Below, piece after piece: positions 28,440 to 39,577 of a stretch of 64,000 nucleotides of DNA (position 1 is its first letter; the number at the start of each line of letters is the position of its first letter). Made by a program: the position numbers and the translations under genes. The stretch is taken from positions 1,860,001 to 1,924,000 of the forward strand of contig NZ_CP029255.1 in NCBI RefSeq assembly GCF_003122385.1, in the 5' to 3' direction. This stretch comes from Flavobacterium crocinum. Its GTDB lineage: Bacteria; Bacteroidota; Bacteroidia; Flavobacteriales; Flavobacteriaceae. Under the pieces are notes generated by a model. That model had not been told where the DNA came from, did not search any database, and saw nothing but the letters and a program-made list of their open reading frames with translations.

Positions 28440-30731
28440 ATGAACAAAGAGAGTAAAAAAAGAGAAGCGTTACTGTATCACGCAGAACCGACTCCAGGAA
28501 AAATTCAGGTAGTTCCAACAAAAAAATATGCAACCCAGAGAGACTTATCATTGGCTTATTCGCCGGGAGTTGCAGAACCGTGTTTAGCAATTGCAGAAAA
28601 CATTGATGACGTTTACAAATATACAGCAAAAGGTAATTTAGTTGCCGTAATCTCAAACGGTACAGCAGTTTTAGGTTTAGGAGATATTGGCCCGGAAGCA
28701 GGAAAACCTGTAATGGAAGGAAAAGGTTTATTATTTAAAATATTCTCTGATATTGACGTTTTTGATATTGAAGTAGATACCAAAAATGTTGAAGAATTTA
28801 TTCAGACCGTAAAAAATATCGCTCCAACTTTTGGAGGAATTAATCTTGAAGACATCAAAGCGCCGGAATCTTTTGAAATCGAAAGAAGATTAATCGAAGA
28901 ATTAGACATTCCGGTAATGCACGACGATCAGCACGGAACAGCAATTATCTCTTCAGCAGCTTTAATCAATGCGCTTGAATTAGCAGGAAAAAAAGCCGAA
29001 GATGTAAAAATGGTAGTTTCAGGAGCAGGATCGGCAGCAATTGCTTGTACCGATTTATATGTTTCATTAGGAGTAAAAGTAGAAAACATCTTAATGTTTA
29101 ATAGTAAAGGACTTTTAACAAAAGACAATCCTTCACTTTCAGAACTACAATTAAAATACGCTATTGATGGCGCTAAAATAGATTTAGCAGAAGCGGTAAA
29201 AGGAGCTGATGTTTTCATTGGATTATCTTCAGGAAATATCCTTTCTCCGGAAATGTTGCTTTCTATGGCTAAGAGCCCAATCGTTTTTGCAATGGCAAAT
29301 CCAAACCCGGAAATCGATTATAATCTGGCTGTAGAAACAAGAAAAGACGTTATTATGGCGACAGGACGTTCAGATTTTCCTAATCAGGTAAACAACGTTT
29401 TAGGTTTCCCATATATTTTTAGAGGAGCATTGGACGTTCGTGCCAGAAAAATTAACGAAGAAATGAAAATGGCGGCGGTGAAAGCTTTAGCCATTTTAGC
29501 AAAAGAACCAGTTCCGGAGCAGGTTAACGTTGCTTACGGAGCTACAAAATTAGGTTTCGGACAAGAATATATTATTCCAAAACCATTTGATCCTAGATTG
29601 ATCACAGTTGTTGCGCCTGCGGTTGCAAAAGCAGCAATGGAATCCGGAGTTGCAAAAAATCCTATTACAGACTGGGCTGCTTATGAAGATAAACTTCGTG
29701 AGCGTATGGGGAATGACAATAAAATGGTTCGTTTAATTACAAACCGTGCAAAATTAGATCCTAAGAAAATTGTTTTTGCTGAAGCAGATCAGTTAAATGT
29801 TTTAAAAGCAGCGCAAATTGTATATGAAGACGGAATTGGATTCCCAATTTTATTAGGAAACAAAGAAGTTATTTTAGAATTAAAGCAAGAATTAGGTTTT
29901 GATGCTGATTTAGAAATTATTGATCCTAAAACTGATGAAGAAGCAGAAAGACGTAACCGATTTGCAAAATCTTTTTGGGAAACAAGAGGACGCAGAGGAG
30001 TTTCGAAATTAGACGCAGAGAAATTCATGCGCGAAAGAAACTATTTTGCAGCCATGATGGTGAATGAAGGTGAAGCTGATGCATTAGTTACAGGACATTC
30101 AAGAAGTTATCCTTCTGTTGTAAAACCAATGATGCAGTTAATCCCGAAAGCACAAAATGCATCACTTATTGCAACTGCAAACATGATGCTTACTTCACGT
30201 GGGCCAATGTTTTTATCAGATACTGCAATTAACATTAATCCATCTGCACAAGATTTGATTAATATTGCAATTATGACTTCAAAAACAGCAAAAATGTTTG
30301 GAATTGAGCCGGTTATTGCGATGGTTTCGTTCTCAAACTTTGGTTCTTCAACTAGCGAAAGTGCTTCGAAAGTTAGAGAAGCTGTAGCTTATTTGCACAA
30401 AAACCACCCAGAAATGATTGTGGATGGAGAAATTCAGGCAGATTTTGCTTTAAATCAGGAAATGCTTGAAGAAAAATTCCCATTCTCTAAACTGGCTGGT
30501 AAAAAAGTAAATACATTGATTTTTCCTAATCTGGAATCGGCAAATATCACGTACAAATTGTTAAAAGAATTGTACAAAGTGAATTCAATTGGACCAATTA
30601 TGATGGGTATGGGTAAACCAGTTCACATTTTCCAATTAGGCGCAAGCGTAGAAGAAATGGTAAATATGGCAGCCATTGCTGTTATTGATGCACAGGAAAA
30701 AGAAAGTAAAAAGAATAAAGTAACACAATAA
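28440..30731 (+). CDS. maeB: NADP-dependent malic enzyme with C-terminal phosphotransacetylase-like domain
   Basis: The 763-residue protein is the large, two-domain form of malic enzyme. Residues 1 to about 430 are the malic enzyme part, with the typical YSPGVAEPC and DDQHGTA motifs and the dinucleotide-binding GAGSAAIA. From about 440 to the end runs a phosphate acetyl/butyryltransferase-like domain that in MaeB proteins is regulatory rather than catalytic. It decarboxylates malate to pyruvate with NADP reduction, supplying NADPH. It is probably transcribed alone from the box at 28408. Confidence 0.95.
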   Translation: MNKESKKREALLYHAEPTPGKIQVVPTKKYATQRDLSLAYSPGVAEPCLAIAENIDDVYKYTAKGNLVAVISNGTAVLGLGDIGPEAGKPVMEGKGLLFKIFSDIDVFDIEVDTKNVEEFIQTVKNIAPTFGGINLEDIKAPESFEIERRLIEELDIPVMHDDQHGTAIISSAALINALELAGKKAEDVKMVVSGAGSAAIACTDLYVSLGVKVENILMFNSKGLLTKDNPSLSELQLKYAIDGAKIDLAEAVKGADVFIGLSSGNILSPEMLLSMAKSPIVFAMANPNPEIDYNLAVETRKDVIMATGRSDFPNQVNNVLGFPYIFRGALDVRARKINEEMKMAAVKALAILAKEPVPEQVNVAYGATKLGFGQEYIIPKPFDPRLITVVAPAVAKAAMESGVAKNPITDWAAYEDKLRERMGNDNKMVRLITNRAKLDPKKIVFAEADQLNVLKAAQIVYEDGIGFPILLGNKEVILELKQELGFDADLEIIDPKTDEEAERRNRFAKSFWETRGRRGVSKLDAEKFMRERNYFAAMMVNEGEADALVTGHSRSYPSVVKPMMQLIPKAQNASLIATANMMLTSRGPMFLSDTAININPSAQDLINIAIMTSKTAKMFGIEPVIAMVSFSNFGSSTSESASKVREAVAYLHKNHPEMIVDGEIQADFALNQEMLEEKFPFSKLAGKKVNTLIFPNLESANITYKLLKELYKVNSIGPIMMGMGKPVHIFQLGASVEEMVNMAAIAVIDAQEKESKKNKVTQ

Positions 30732-30755
30732 ACGTTCCTGTTGGGATTGGATAAA

Positions 30756-30790
30756 TTTGTCGTAGTTTTATGGCATTTTTGTTATATTTG
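30756..30790 (+). promoter_or_regulatory. Promoter of ruvA
   Basis: TTTG (30756-30759), a 23-base spacer and TATATTTG (30783-30790) match the full Bacteroidota -33/-7 pattern, 19 bases before the ATG. Confidence 0.65.
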
Positions 30791-30809
30791 ATACTAATAA
30801 AATACATTT

Positions 30810-31391
30810 ATGATAGCACATTTGCAGGGAAGATTAGTAGAGAAAAATCCGACAGAGGTTGTAATTGATTGTGGAGGTGTTGGTTATCAGGTAAATATAT
30901 CTTTGCATACCTTCTCTTTATTACCAAATTCTGAAAATATAAAATTGTATACGCATCTTCAAATCAAAGAAGATGCGCATACTTTATATGGTTTTGCTGA
31001 GAAATCGGAGCGTGAAATTTTCAGAATGTTACTTTCTGTTTCGGGAATCGGAGCTGGTATTGCCAGAACGATGCTTTCTTCAATAGAACCAAAACAAATT
31101 ATAAATGCTATTGCATCCGGAGATGTTGGCATAATACAGTCCATTAAAGGGATTGGAAACAAAACAGCACAAAGAGTTATACTTGATTTAAAGGATAAAG
31201 TTGTTAAATTGTACGATATTGACGAAGTTTTTGCAGTTCAAAACAATAGAAACAAAGATGAAGCGTTATCTGCTCTAGAAGTTCTGGGTTTTGTTAGAAA
31301 AGCTTCTGAAAAAGTAGTAGAAAAGATTGTGAAGGAAGATCCTGAAGCTACTGTAGAAACAATTATCAAGAAAGCTTTAAAAAGCTTATAA
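30810..31391 (+). CDS. ruvA: Holliday junction branch migration protein RuvA
   Basis: The 193-residue protein has the three RuvA domains: an N-terminal OB fold (about 1-63), tandem helix-hairpin-helix motifs (LLSVSGIGAGIA and IKGIGNKTAQRVI) that bind the Holliday junction, and a C-terminal RuvB-contacting domain after an acidic linker. It forms the tetramer that loads RuvB. Length is normal. It lies 24 bases before sprA and probably shares its transcript, an arrangement consistent with read-through from the ruvA promoter. Confidence 0.96.
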   Translation: MIAHLQGRLVEKNPTEVVIDCGGVGYQVNISLHTFSLLPNSENIKLYTHLQIKEDAHTLYGFAEKSEREIFRMLLSVSGIGAGIARTMLSSIEPKQIINAIASGDVGIIQSIKGIGNKTAQRVILDLKDKVVKLYDIDEVFAVQNNRNKDEALSALEVLGFVRKASEKVVEKIVKEDPEATVETIIKKALKSL

Positions 31392-31415
31392 ATTCATTTC
31401 ATATAAAAGAATTCT

Positions 31416-34400
31416 ATGCGTAAAATTTGTATTTTGTTGCTGGTCTTACTCTGCGGTAATGTTTTGCGTGCGCAGGTTACCCCGGCAACTCAAGATACAA
31501 CTAAAACTCAGTTTTCAGTTGGTAAAATTGAGCTTGAAGATCCCCCAAGTGTATTGTCAGCTTACAAATACGATCCTATCACAGATCGCTATATTTATAC
31601 CAACTCTGTTGATGGTTTCTCTATCAACTATCCTTTAATTCTGACGCCTCAGGAATACGAAGATTTGCTTCTAAAAGAATCCAGAAGAAATTATTTCAGA
31701 AAAAAAATGGATGCCATTGATGGCAAAAAAACAGGAGCAGAAGCTGCTAAAAAAGATCTACTTCCACGATATTATATCAATTCAAGTCTGTTCGAAAGTA
31801 TTTTTGGAAGTAATACCATTGATGTAAAACCCACAGGATCAGTTGAAATGGACTTAGGGATGCGTTATACCAAACAAGATAATCCTTCATTCTCACCAAG
31901 AAACAGATCCAGCTTAACTTTTGATTTTGATCAGAGAATCAGTATGAGTTTAATGGGGAAAATCGGAACTCGTCTGGAAGTTAATGCCAACTACGATACA
32001 CAATCAACCTTTGCATTTCAAAACTTATTTAAACTGGCTTACACACCTTCTGAAGATGATATCGTTCAGAAAGTAGAAGTGGGGAATGTTAGCATGCCAT
32101 TAAACAGTACATTGATTAGAGGTGCGCAAAGTTTGTTTGGGGTTAAGGCACAGCTGCAATTTGGTAAAACTACAGTTACGGGAGTATTCTCAGAACAAAA
32201 GTCTCAAACCAAAAGTATAGTCGCAGAAGGTGGAGGGACAGTTCAGAACTTCGATTTGTTTGCATTAGACTATGATAATGACCGACATTTCTTCTTATCA
32301 CAATATTTTAGAAATAAATATGATGCTTCTCTGAAAAGTTATCCGCTTATTGATAGCCGTGTTCAGGTTACAAGAATAGAAGTATGGGTAACCAATAAAC
32401 AAAACAGAGTAACCACGACAAGTAACAATTTAAGAAATGTTATTGCACTTCAGGATTTAGGTGAAGGCCAGGTAACGGGCGTGCCGGATAATGAAGTAGT
32501 AGTAATTACAAATCCTGCAGGATTTTTTAATAATGGTATAGATTCTCCAACAGACAATACCAATAATAAATACGATCCGGCTTCTATAGGAAAAGCTGGA
32601 AGTTATTTAAATTCTAATATTAGAGAAATTGTTACAGCCGGTTCCGGATTTAATAATACAAATGTAGCTGAAGGAACAGATTATTCGATCTTGGAAAATG
32701 CCAGAAAGTTAACCACAAACGAATATACGTTTAATGCCCAATTAGGGTATATCTCGTTACAGCAACGTTTGGCCAATGATGAAATTTTAGCAGTTGCGTT
32801 TGAATATACAGTAGGAGGAAAAGTCTATCAGGTTGGGGAATTTGGTAGTGATGGTGTAGATGCAACTGTTGTGACAGGAAGCAACAATAATAATCAGGCT
32901 GTAATTACACAGAGTTTGGTTTTAAAAATGCTGAAAAGTAGTTTGACAAACGTTAAAAATCCGGTTTGGAACCTGATGATGAAAAACGTGTATCAAATTC
33001 CACAGGCTTACCAAATCAAACAAGAAGATTTTAGACTTAATATTCTGTACACAGATCCTTCGCCGATCAATTATATTACACCGGTAACAGGGACAACGTT
33101 TCCGGCAAATCCGGCACCGGATGATATGGTAGAGAAAACACCTTTACTAAATGTTTTCAATCTGGACAGATTAAATTATAATAATGACCCTCAAACAGGA
33201 GGAGATGGTTTTTTTGATTATGTTCCGGGAGTAACGGTGGATGTACAAAATGCCCGAATCATTTTTACCACAAAAGAACCTTTTGGAGAGCTTTTATTTA
33301 GAAAATTAGGAGGTGGAAACTATAATGATCCAACGACGTACAACGACAACCAGAAAAAATATGTATTCCAGAATATGTATAGAAATACTCAGGCTGCCGC
33401 TTTACAGGAAGGACAGAAAAATAAGTTTTTGCTTAGAGGGAAATACAAATCGTCAGGAAGTAATGGTATTCCAATTGGGGCATTCAATGTGCCTCAGGGA
33501 TCTGTTGTGGTAACCGCAGCAGGAAGAGTACTGGTTGAAGGGATCGATTATAGTGTAGATTATCAATTAGGAAGAGTACAGATTTTAGATCCGTCGCTTC
33601 AGGCTTCTAATACTCCAATTGAAGTTTCGTTAGAGAATAATTCCATTTTTGGACAACAGACCAGAAGGTTTATGGGATTCAATATCGAACATAAAATTTC
33701 AGAAAAATTTGTTATTGGTGGAACGTTCTTAAAGATGACAGAACGTCCTTTTACCCAAAAATCAAGCTATGGACAAGAATCTGTAAATAATACCATTTTT
33801 GGTTTTAACGGAAATTATTCAACAGAAGTTCCGTTCTTAACAAGATTAGCCAACAAACTCCCAAATGTGGATACAGATGTTCCTTCTAATCTTTCTATCC
33901 GTGGAGAAGTTGCGTTTCTAAAACCGGATGCTCCAAAAGCAAGTGATTTTGAAGGAGAAGCTACAATTTATATTGATGATTTTGAAGGATCTCAAACCAC
34001 AATCGATATGAGATCTGCTTATGCCTGGAGTTTGGCTTCGACACCAATGATAAACGATATAACGGATAATACTTTTAATGCCAATTATAATACATTAGAA
34101 TACGGTTACAAACGTGCAAAACTTTCCTGGTATACAATTGATCCTGTTTTTTATGCTTCAAAACCTTCAGGTATTTCAAATGATGATTTGTCTTTAAACT
34201 CTACTAGAAGGGTGTACAGTCGTGAGTTATATCCAAATACCGATATTGCTCAGGGACAGATTCAGGTTATTAATACACTCGATTTAACGTATTACCCATC
34301 AGAAAGAGGACCATATAATAATAATCCTGATTTCGGAACGATGAATCCTTCTACTAATTTTGGAGGTATTATGCGTGCTCTGAATTCAACCAATTTTGAG

Positions 34401-37400
34401 CAGGGTAATGTTGAGTATATTCAGTTTTGGGTTTTGGATCCTTATGTTGGAAATGGACAGGCTCAGCCGGGAAATAGTGGAAAAATCTATTTCAATTTAG
34501 GTGAAGTTTCCGAAGACGTTCTTAAAGACGGAAGAAAACAATATGAAAACGGATTAGGTCCAGATCAGGTTATGGTAAATCCACAACCAATCTGGGGAGA
34601 TGTTCCGGCATCACAATCATTAATCTATGCTTTTGATACTAATTCAGATAATCGTAAAAATCAGGATGTTGGTTTAGATGGTTTGCCAAGTTCAAGAGAG
34701 GGGTCTGTTTATACCAATTATGCAGGTGAAGTCGATCCGGCAGCAGACGATTATACCTATTATTTAAATACGACCGGAGGAGTTTTAGATCGTTATAAAA
34801 ATTATAACGGAACAGAAAATAACTCTGCAGTAAGCGTAGATGATCCAAATCGTGGTTCTACTACACTTCCTGATGTTGAAGATATCAATCGTGACAATAC
34901 TATGAGTACTATCAATGCGTATTACGAATATAGTATTGATATAAAGCCGGGAATGGATGTAGGAGATAAATATGTTACAGATGTTCGTCCGACTACTGTC
35001 GAACTTCCAAACGGAAGTACGACCAATGCAAGGTGGATTCAGTTTAAAATTCCGGTTTCTCAGCCACAAAAAACAATTGGAAATATTACGGATTTTAGAT
35101 CAATTCGTTTTATGCGTATGTTTATGACCGGATTTAATGATCAAATGACAGTGCGTTTTGGATCTTTAGATTTAGTTAGAGGAGAGTGGAGAAAATACAC
35201 TGGTTTATTAGATGCAAATTATACTAATCCAACAAATGATGGTGTTGAATTTGATGTAGCTGCAGTAAACATTCAGGAAAATGGAACAAAAGAACCTGTA
35301 AATTATGTAATTCCTCCAGGTGTTCAAAGAGAGCAGTTGTATAATAACAATACAATCATTAATCAAAATGAACAGTCACTAGCGTTGAGAATTGGCGGGT
35401 CTGGTTTACAATATCAAAATGCAAAAGGAGCGTTTAAAAGCGTTAGTGTCGATATGCGACAGTATAAAAAGCTAAAAATGTTTTTACACGCAGAATCTAT
35501 AAGAAATGAAGTTCCTTTAGAAGACGATGAAATGATAGGATTTATTCGTTTTGGAAATGACCTTACCGATAACTTCTATCAGGTTGAAATTCCTTTAAAA
35601 GTGACTAAAACGGGAGGCTCTGCAGCTATAAGCCCGGATTTGGTATGGATGGACGAGAATAATATTGATTTAGCCATGTCATTGCTGACAAGAATGAAAA
35701 TTTTAGGAATGAAAATTGGTCCTAATGATGCCAGAAGAGATATTAATGGTATTTATTATCCTGATAAAGATCCAAGCGTTGAAGGAGGAGATGAAGACAG
35801 TAAATTAACTTTAGGTATAAAAGGAAATCCTAATTTCGGTTTAGTCCGAAACTTAATGGTCGGAGTAAAAAGCCAGGCAGATCATAAGGATTTGAAAGGA
35901 GAATTCTGGTTTAATGAACTTCGTATGTCCGATCTTGAAAATAAAGGCGGTATGGCAGCTTTATTGAACGTAGATACCAACATGGCCGATTTGATGACTT
36001 TGTCTGCATCCGGTAAAAAGAGTACGATTGGTTTTGGTTCTCTGGAACAAGGAGCAAATGAAAGAGATCGTGAGGATATTCAGCAGTATAACATTGTAAC
36101 CAATATTAATTTAGGGAAATTAATGCCTAAAAAATGGGGTATTAATCTTCCGTTTAATTATGCCATTGGAGAAGAAGTTATTACTCCGGAATATGATCCA
36201 TTTAATCAGGATATCAAGTTAAAACAATTAATCGCAGAAACTACAGATCCGGCAGAAAAAGATAATATAAGAAAACGTGCAGTAGATTATACTAAACGTA
36301 AGAGTATTAATTTTATTGGAGTAAGAAAAGACAGAGCGCCAGAGCAGAAACCTCATGTTTACGATGTGGAGAATTTTACATTCTCTCAATCGTATAATCA
36401 GGTGGAAAGACATGATTATGAAGTTGAAACTTATGAAGATGAACAGTCTAATACAGCTGTAAACTATGCTTATACTTTCCAGCCAAAAGAAATAGTGCCG
36501 TTTAAGCAAAACAAATTCATGAAGAAAAGTGATTATTGGAAAATGCTGAGCGACTTTAATTTTAATTATCTTCCTTCAAACATTTCTTTTAATACCAATA
36601 TCATCAGACAAAGTAACCGTCAGCAATACAGACAGGTGGAATTAGAAGAGGGAAGTATCGGTCTTGATCCGTTGTACAGAAGAAATTTTGCCTTTAATTA
36701 TCAGTATGGTTTCGGATTTAATTTGACAAAATCGTTAAAATTAAATTATACAGCAGCTTCTAATAATATTGTTAGAAACTTCCTGAATGATGATAATACA
36801 CCAAAAGAGGATTTTAATATCTGGGATGATTATTTTGATATTGGTATTCCAAATCAGCATTTGCAACAGTTGGTTTTAAACTATGAAATTCCAATCAATA
36901 AAATTCCGATTTTTAGTTTTGTAAAAGCAAATTATTCTTATACTGCTGATTATAACTGGCAGAGATCTTCTACGGCAATGTCTCAATATATCGATGAAAA
37001 TGGCACGCCTTGGGATTTAGGAAATACAATTCAGAATGCGAATTCGAATACTTTTGCTACAACATTAAATATGAATTTATTGTATAAGTATTTAGGTTTA
37101 GTTCCGGGAGGAAAACCTGCGGCAAAAGCAAAACCTGCCGGTCCACCTAAACCAGGAGAAAAAATTGTAAACACCGCGAAACCCGTTACAAGCAGTAGCC
37201 CTTTTTATGATGGCTTGATTGGCGTGTTAACCAGTGTTAAAAACATTCAGGTTAATTACACCAAAAATAGCGGAACTGTTTTACCGGGTTATGTTCCGGG
37301 AGTTGGTTTCTTTGGTACATCAAAACCATCTTTAGGATTTATTTTTGGAAGTCAGGATGATGTGCGTTATGAAGCGGCTAAAAATGGATGGTTAACGGAT

Positions 37401-38621
37401 TACCAGAATTTTAATCAGAACTTTACACAGGTAAGCAATAAACTTTTGAAAATTACAGCAAACGTAGATTTGTTTCCTGATTTGAAAATAGATTTGGCAA
37501 TGGATCGTTCGTATTCTGAAAACTCTTCAGAACAATATACAGTTAGAGATTCTATTGGTCAATTGTTTTATAAGCCGTTGTCTCCATATACTTATGGAAT
37601 GTTCTCTATTTCTACAGTAATGATAAAAACAGCTTTTGCTACAAGTACAGAAACGGAATCTTCTGCTTTTGATGATTTTAGAAGTAATCGTTTGATTATT
37701 GCAAACCGTTTAGCAGAACAGCATTATGGGGCGGGTGCCGAAATTCCGAGATATGGTGATGTAAATAATCCAATTCCGGCAGAGACAGATCCAAATTATA
37801 AAATATATGTAGCCAATGTTGGTTATCCTATAGGATTTACGAAAAGTAATCAGGCTGTATTATTACCGTCTTTCCTGGCAGCATATACTGGAGGTGATGC
37901 TGAAAAGAGTTCTACCGGGATTTTCAGGAGTTTTCCAATCCCGAACTGGTCGGTGAAATATAACGGTCTGATGCGCTACAAGTATTTTAAAGATCGTTTT
38001 AAGCGTTTCTCTTTGCAACATAATTATAGAGCGTCTTATACGATTAGTCAGTTTAGATCTAATTTTGATTATTTGGAAACTCCGAACGGACAAGATGTTA
38101 ATACCAATTTCTTTAATAAAACGATTATGTCAAATGTCAATTTAGTGGAGCAGTTTAGTCCGCTTCTACGAGTTGATTTTGAGTTGAAGAATTCTTTCCG
38201 TTTGTTAACAGAGGTTAAAAAGGACCGTGCTTTGTCTATGAGTTTTGACAATAACTTATTGACAGAGGTAAAAGGAGTAGAATATGTTATAGGTTTAGGA
38301 TATCGTTTTAAAGATGTTATTTTCTCCTCAAGACTCGCAGACAATCCAACCGGAATTATTAAAAGTGATATTAATTTAAAAGCAGATTTTTCATTTAGAA
38401 ATAATGAAACATTAGTTCGATATTTAGATTACGATAATAATCAGTTGGCAGCGGGACAGAATATATGGACTTTAAAGTTAACGGCTGATTATTCTTTCAG
38501 TAAAAACTTAACCGCGATATTCTATTATGATCATTCGTTCTCAAAAGCTGTGATTTCAACATCATTCCCTTTAACGAACATTAGATCAGGTTTCACACTT
38601 CGTTATAATTTTGGAAATTAA
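31416..38621 (+). CDS. sprA: SprA, type IX secretion outer-membrane translocon channel
   Basis: The 2401-residue protein has a signal peptide (cleavage near residue 20, LRAQ) and matches SprA (Sov in Porphyromonas) in size and composition. SprA forms the very large beta-barrel through which type IX substrates cross the outer membrane and is needed for gliding. Recognisable segments include GSVEMDLGMRYTKQDNP near the N-terminus and a barrel-like aromatic-rich C-terminus ending in Asn-Phe-Gly-Asn. A Pro/Ala/Lys-rich insert lies around 37110-37200. The gene order sprA-gcvH-VanZ-deoC-remB is the one I recall for F. johnsoniae. Its substrates would include the giant adhesin and the type-A-tagged protein at 51832. 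Confidence 0.95.
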   Translation: MRKICILLLVLLCGNVLRAQVTPATQDTTKTQFSVGKIELEDPPSVLSAYKYDPITDRYIYTNSVDGFSINYPLILTPQEYEDLLLKESRRNYFRKKMDAIDGKKTGAEAAKKDLLPRYYINSSLFESIFGSNTIDVKPTGSVEMDLGMRYTKQDNPSFSPRNRSSLTFDFDQRISMSLMGKIGTRLEVNANYDTQSTFAFQNLFKLAYTPSEDDIVQKVEVGNVSMPLNSTLIRGAQSLFGVKAQLQFGKTTVTGVFSEQKSQTKSIVAEGGGTVQNFDLFALDYDNDRHFFLSQYFRNKYDASLKSYPLIDSRVQVTRIEVWVTNKQNRVTTTSNNLRNVIALQDLGEGQVTGVPDNEVVVITNPAGFFNNGIDSPTDNTNNKYDPASIGKAGSYLNSNIREIVTAGSGFNNTNVAEGTDYSILENARKLTTNEYTFNAQLGYISLQQRLANDEILAVAFEYTVGGKVYQVGEFGSDGVDATVVTGSNNNNQAVITQSLVLKMLKSSLTNVKNPVWNLMMKNVYQIPQAYQIKQEDFRLNILYTDPSPINYITPVTGTTFPANPAPDDMVEKTPLLNVFNLDRLNYNNDPQTGGDGFFDYVPGVTVDVQNARIIFTTKEPFGELLFRKLGGGNYNDPTTYNDNQKKYVFQNMYRNTQAAALQEGQKNKFLLRGKYKSSGSNGIPIGAFNVPQGSVVVTAAGRVLVEGIDYSVDYQLGRVQILDPSLQASNTPIEVSLENNSIFGQQTRRFMGFNIEHKISEKFVIGGTFLKMTERPFTQKSSYGQESVNNTIFGFNGNYSTEVPFLTRLANKLPNVDTDVPSNLSIRGEVAFLKPDAPKASDFEGEATIYIDDFEGSQTTIDMRSAYAWSLASTPMINDITDNTFNANYNTLEYGYKRAKLSWYTIDPVFYASKPSGISNDDLSLNSTRRVYSRELYPNTDIAQGQIQVINTLDLTYYPSERGPYNNNPDFGTMNPSTNFGGIMRALNSTNFEQGNVEYIQFWVLDPYVGNGQAQPGNSGKIYFNLGEVSEDVLKDGRKQYENGLGPDQVMVNPQPIWGDVPASQSLIYAFDTNSDNRKNQDVGLDGLPSSREGSVYTNYAGEVDPAADDYTYYLNTTGGVLDRYKNYNGTENNSAVSVDDPNRGSTTLPDVEDINRDNTMSTINAYYEYSIDIKPGMDVGDKYVTDVRPTTVELPNGSTTNARWIQFKIPVSQPQKTIGNITDFRSIRFMRMFMTGFNDQMTVRFGSLDLVRGEWRKYTGLLDANYTNPTNDGVEFDVAAVNIQENGTKEPVNYVIPPGVQREQLYNNNTIINQNEQSLALRIGGSGLQYQNAKGAFKSVSVDMRQYKKLKMFLHAESIRNEVPLEDDEMIGFIRFGNDLTDNFYQVEIPLKVTKTGGSAAISPDLVWMDENNIDLAMSLLTRMKILGMKIGPNDARRDINGIYYPDKDPSVEGGDEDSKLTLGIKGNPNFGLVRNLMVGVKSQADHKDLKGEFWFNELRMSDLENKGGMAALLNVDTNMADLMTLSASGKKSTIGFGSLEQGANERDREDIQQYNIVTNINLGKLMPKKWGINLPFNYAIGEEVITPEYDPFNQDIKLKQLIAETTDPAEKDNIRKRAVDYTKRKSINFIGVRKDRAPEQKPHVYDVENFTFSQSYNQVERHDYEVETYEDEQSNTAVNYAYTFQPKEIVPFKQNKFMKKSDYWKMLSDFNFNYLPSNISFNTNIIRQSNRQQYRQVELEEGSIGLDPLYRRNFAFNYQYGFGFNLTKSLKLNYTAASNNIVRNFLNDDNTPKEDFNIWDDYFDIGIPNQHLQQLVLNYEIPINKIPIFSFVKANYSYTADYNWQRSSTAMSQYIDENGTPWDLGNTIQNANSNTFATTLNMNLLYKYLGLVPGGKPAAKAKPAGPPKPGEKIVNTAKPVTSSSPFYDGLIGVLTSVKNIQVNYTKNSGTVLPGYVPGVGFFGTSKPSLGFIFGSQDDVRYEAAKNGWLTDYQNFNQNFTQVSNKLLKITANVDLFPDLKIDLAMDRSYSENSSEQYTVRDSIGQLFYKPLSPYTYGMFSISTVMIKTAFATSTETESSAFDDFRSNRLIIANRLAEQHYGAGAEIPRYGDVNNPIPAETDPNYKIYVANVGYPIGFTKSNQAVLLPSFLAAYTGGDAEKSSTGIFRSFPIPNWSVKYNGLMRYKYFKDRFKRFSLQHNYRASYTISQFRSNFDYLETPNGQDVNTNFFNKTIMSNVNLVEQFSPLLRVDFELKNSFRLLTEVKKDRALSMSFDNNLLTEVKGVEYVIGLGYRFKDVIFSSRLADNPTGIIKSDINLKADFSFRNNETLVRYLDYDNNQLAAGQNIWTLKLTADYSFSKNLTAIFYYDHSFSKAVISTSFPLTNIRSGFTLRYNFGN

Positions 38622-38658
38622 TTTTAGGTTTCTAAACTAGATTTCATTAGAAGATTAT

Positions 38659-38666
38659 TACATTTG
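38659..38666 (+). promoter_or_regulatory. -7 promoter box before gcvH
   Basis: TACATTTG matches TAnnTTTG, 40 bases before the gcvH ATG; the -33 element is weak. Confidence 0.45.
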
Positions 38667-38706
38667 TGGCTTAAATTTTAAATTATCAATTTTCAAACAT
38701 ACTATT

Positions 38707-39087
38707 ATGAGCATACCAGCAAATTTAAAGTACACAAAAGATCACGAATGGGTTAGCATCGAAGGAGATGTTGCGACTGTAGGAATTACTCATTTTGCAC
38801 AAAAAGAGTTAGGGGATATCGTGTATGTTGAGGTAGAAACTTTAGATCAGACACTTTCAAAAGATGAGGTTTTTGGAACTGTTGAGGCTGTAAAAACAGT
38901 TTCAGATTTATTCTTACCATTAACAGGTGAAATCATTGCTTTTAATGAAGATTTAGAGAGTGCTCCTGAAACTGTAAATTCTGATCCTTACGGAGCTGGA
39001 TGGATGATTAAAATTAAGATTGCTGATGCTTCAGAAATTGATACTTTATTATCTGACCAGGCTTATAAAGAATTAATCGGTGCCTAA
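38707..39087 (+). CDS. gcvH: Glycine cleavage system H protein
   Basis: The 126-residue lipoyl carrier protein shuttles the methylamine group between the P, T and L proteins of the glycine cleavage system. The lipoylated residue is Lys63 in [13 protein letters not shown]. Length and sequence are typical. No other gcv gene is in the window. The next gene starts inside its last codons, so the two are probably translationally coupled. Confidence 0.96.
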   Translation: MSIPANLKYTKDHEWVSIEGDVATVGITHFAQKELGDIVYVEVETLDQTLSKDEVFGTVEAVKTVSDLFLPLTGEIIAFNEDLESAPETVNSDPYGAGWMIKIKIADASEIDTLLSDQAYKELIGA

Positions 39088-39463
39088 ACAACTCTTATTA
39101 ATCTGGGCAATTATTTGTTCCGGAATTATCGCTTATCTGTGTTTAACAGATTCGGGTAACTTGCCGGTAGTTAATTTCCCAAGTTTGGATAAAATTGTAC
39201 ATTTCTGTTTTCATTTTGGATTTACAATTTCGTGGATTTTGTTTTTCAAAAAAGAATTAAAAGGAAAAGAAGCGGATGATTATAAAGCGTATTTGATTTC
39301 GTTTATATTCTCTGTTTTTTTTGGAATTACAATCGAGATCCTGCAAAATGCTCTTACAGTAACAAGAGCGGCAGATATTTCAGATGTTTTGGCCAATGCA
39401 CTTGGAGCGTTTATGGCAGTTTTTTGTGCTATTGCTTTCAAGAAGCAGATCGATAAGATATAA
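39080..39463 (+). CDS. VanZ-like family membrane protein
   Basis: The 127-residue protein has four hydrophobic segments (about 5-22, 40-57, 72-92, 100-120) and the VanZ-like pattern [11 protein letters not shown] followed by GITIEILQ. The function of stand-alone VanZ-like proteins is not settled; a role in envelope or glycopeptide response is only suggested by the family name. The start is a GTG at 39080 that overlaps gcvH by 8 bases. No ATG is available near the N-terminus, which supports this start. Confidence 0.82.
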   Translation: MPKQLLLIWAIICSGIIAYLCLTDSGNLPVVNFPSLDKIVHFCFHFGFTISWILFFKKELKGKEADDYKAYLISFIFSVFFGITIEILQNALTVTRAADISDVLANALGAFMAVFCAIAFKKQIDKI

Positions 39464-39467
39464 AAAT

Positions 39468-39492
39468 GAAACCCACTTCGGTGGGTTTTTTT
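39468..39492 (+). terminator. Terminator after the gcvH-VanZ pair
   Basis: AACCCAC (39470-39476) and GTGGGTT (39481-39487) pair around a TTCG tetraloop, followed by T residues. Confidence 0.9.
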
Positions 39493-39542
39493 GTACAAGA
39501 AAATCAAAGTTTTAAAAGACTGTTTTTTATCAATATAAAATG

Positions 39543-39550
39543 TACTTTTG
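39543..39550 (+). promoter_or_regulatory. -7 promoter box before deoC
   Basis: TACTTTTG matches TAnnTTTG, 27 bases upstream of the deoC ATG at 39578. Confidence 0.5.
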
Positions 39551-39577
39551 TGCTGGTTTTCTGCAACTTCTGTTATT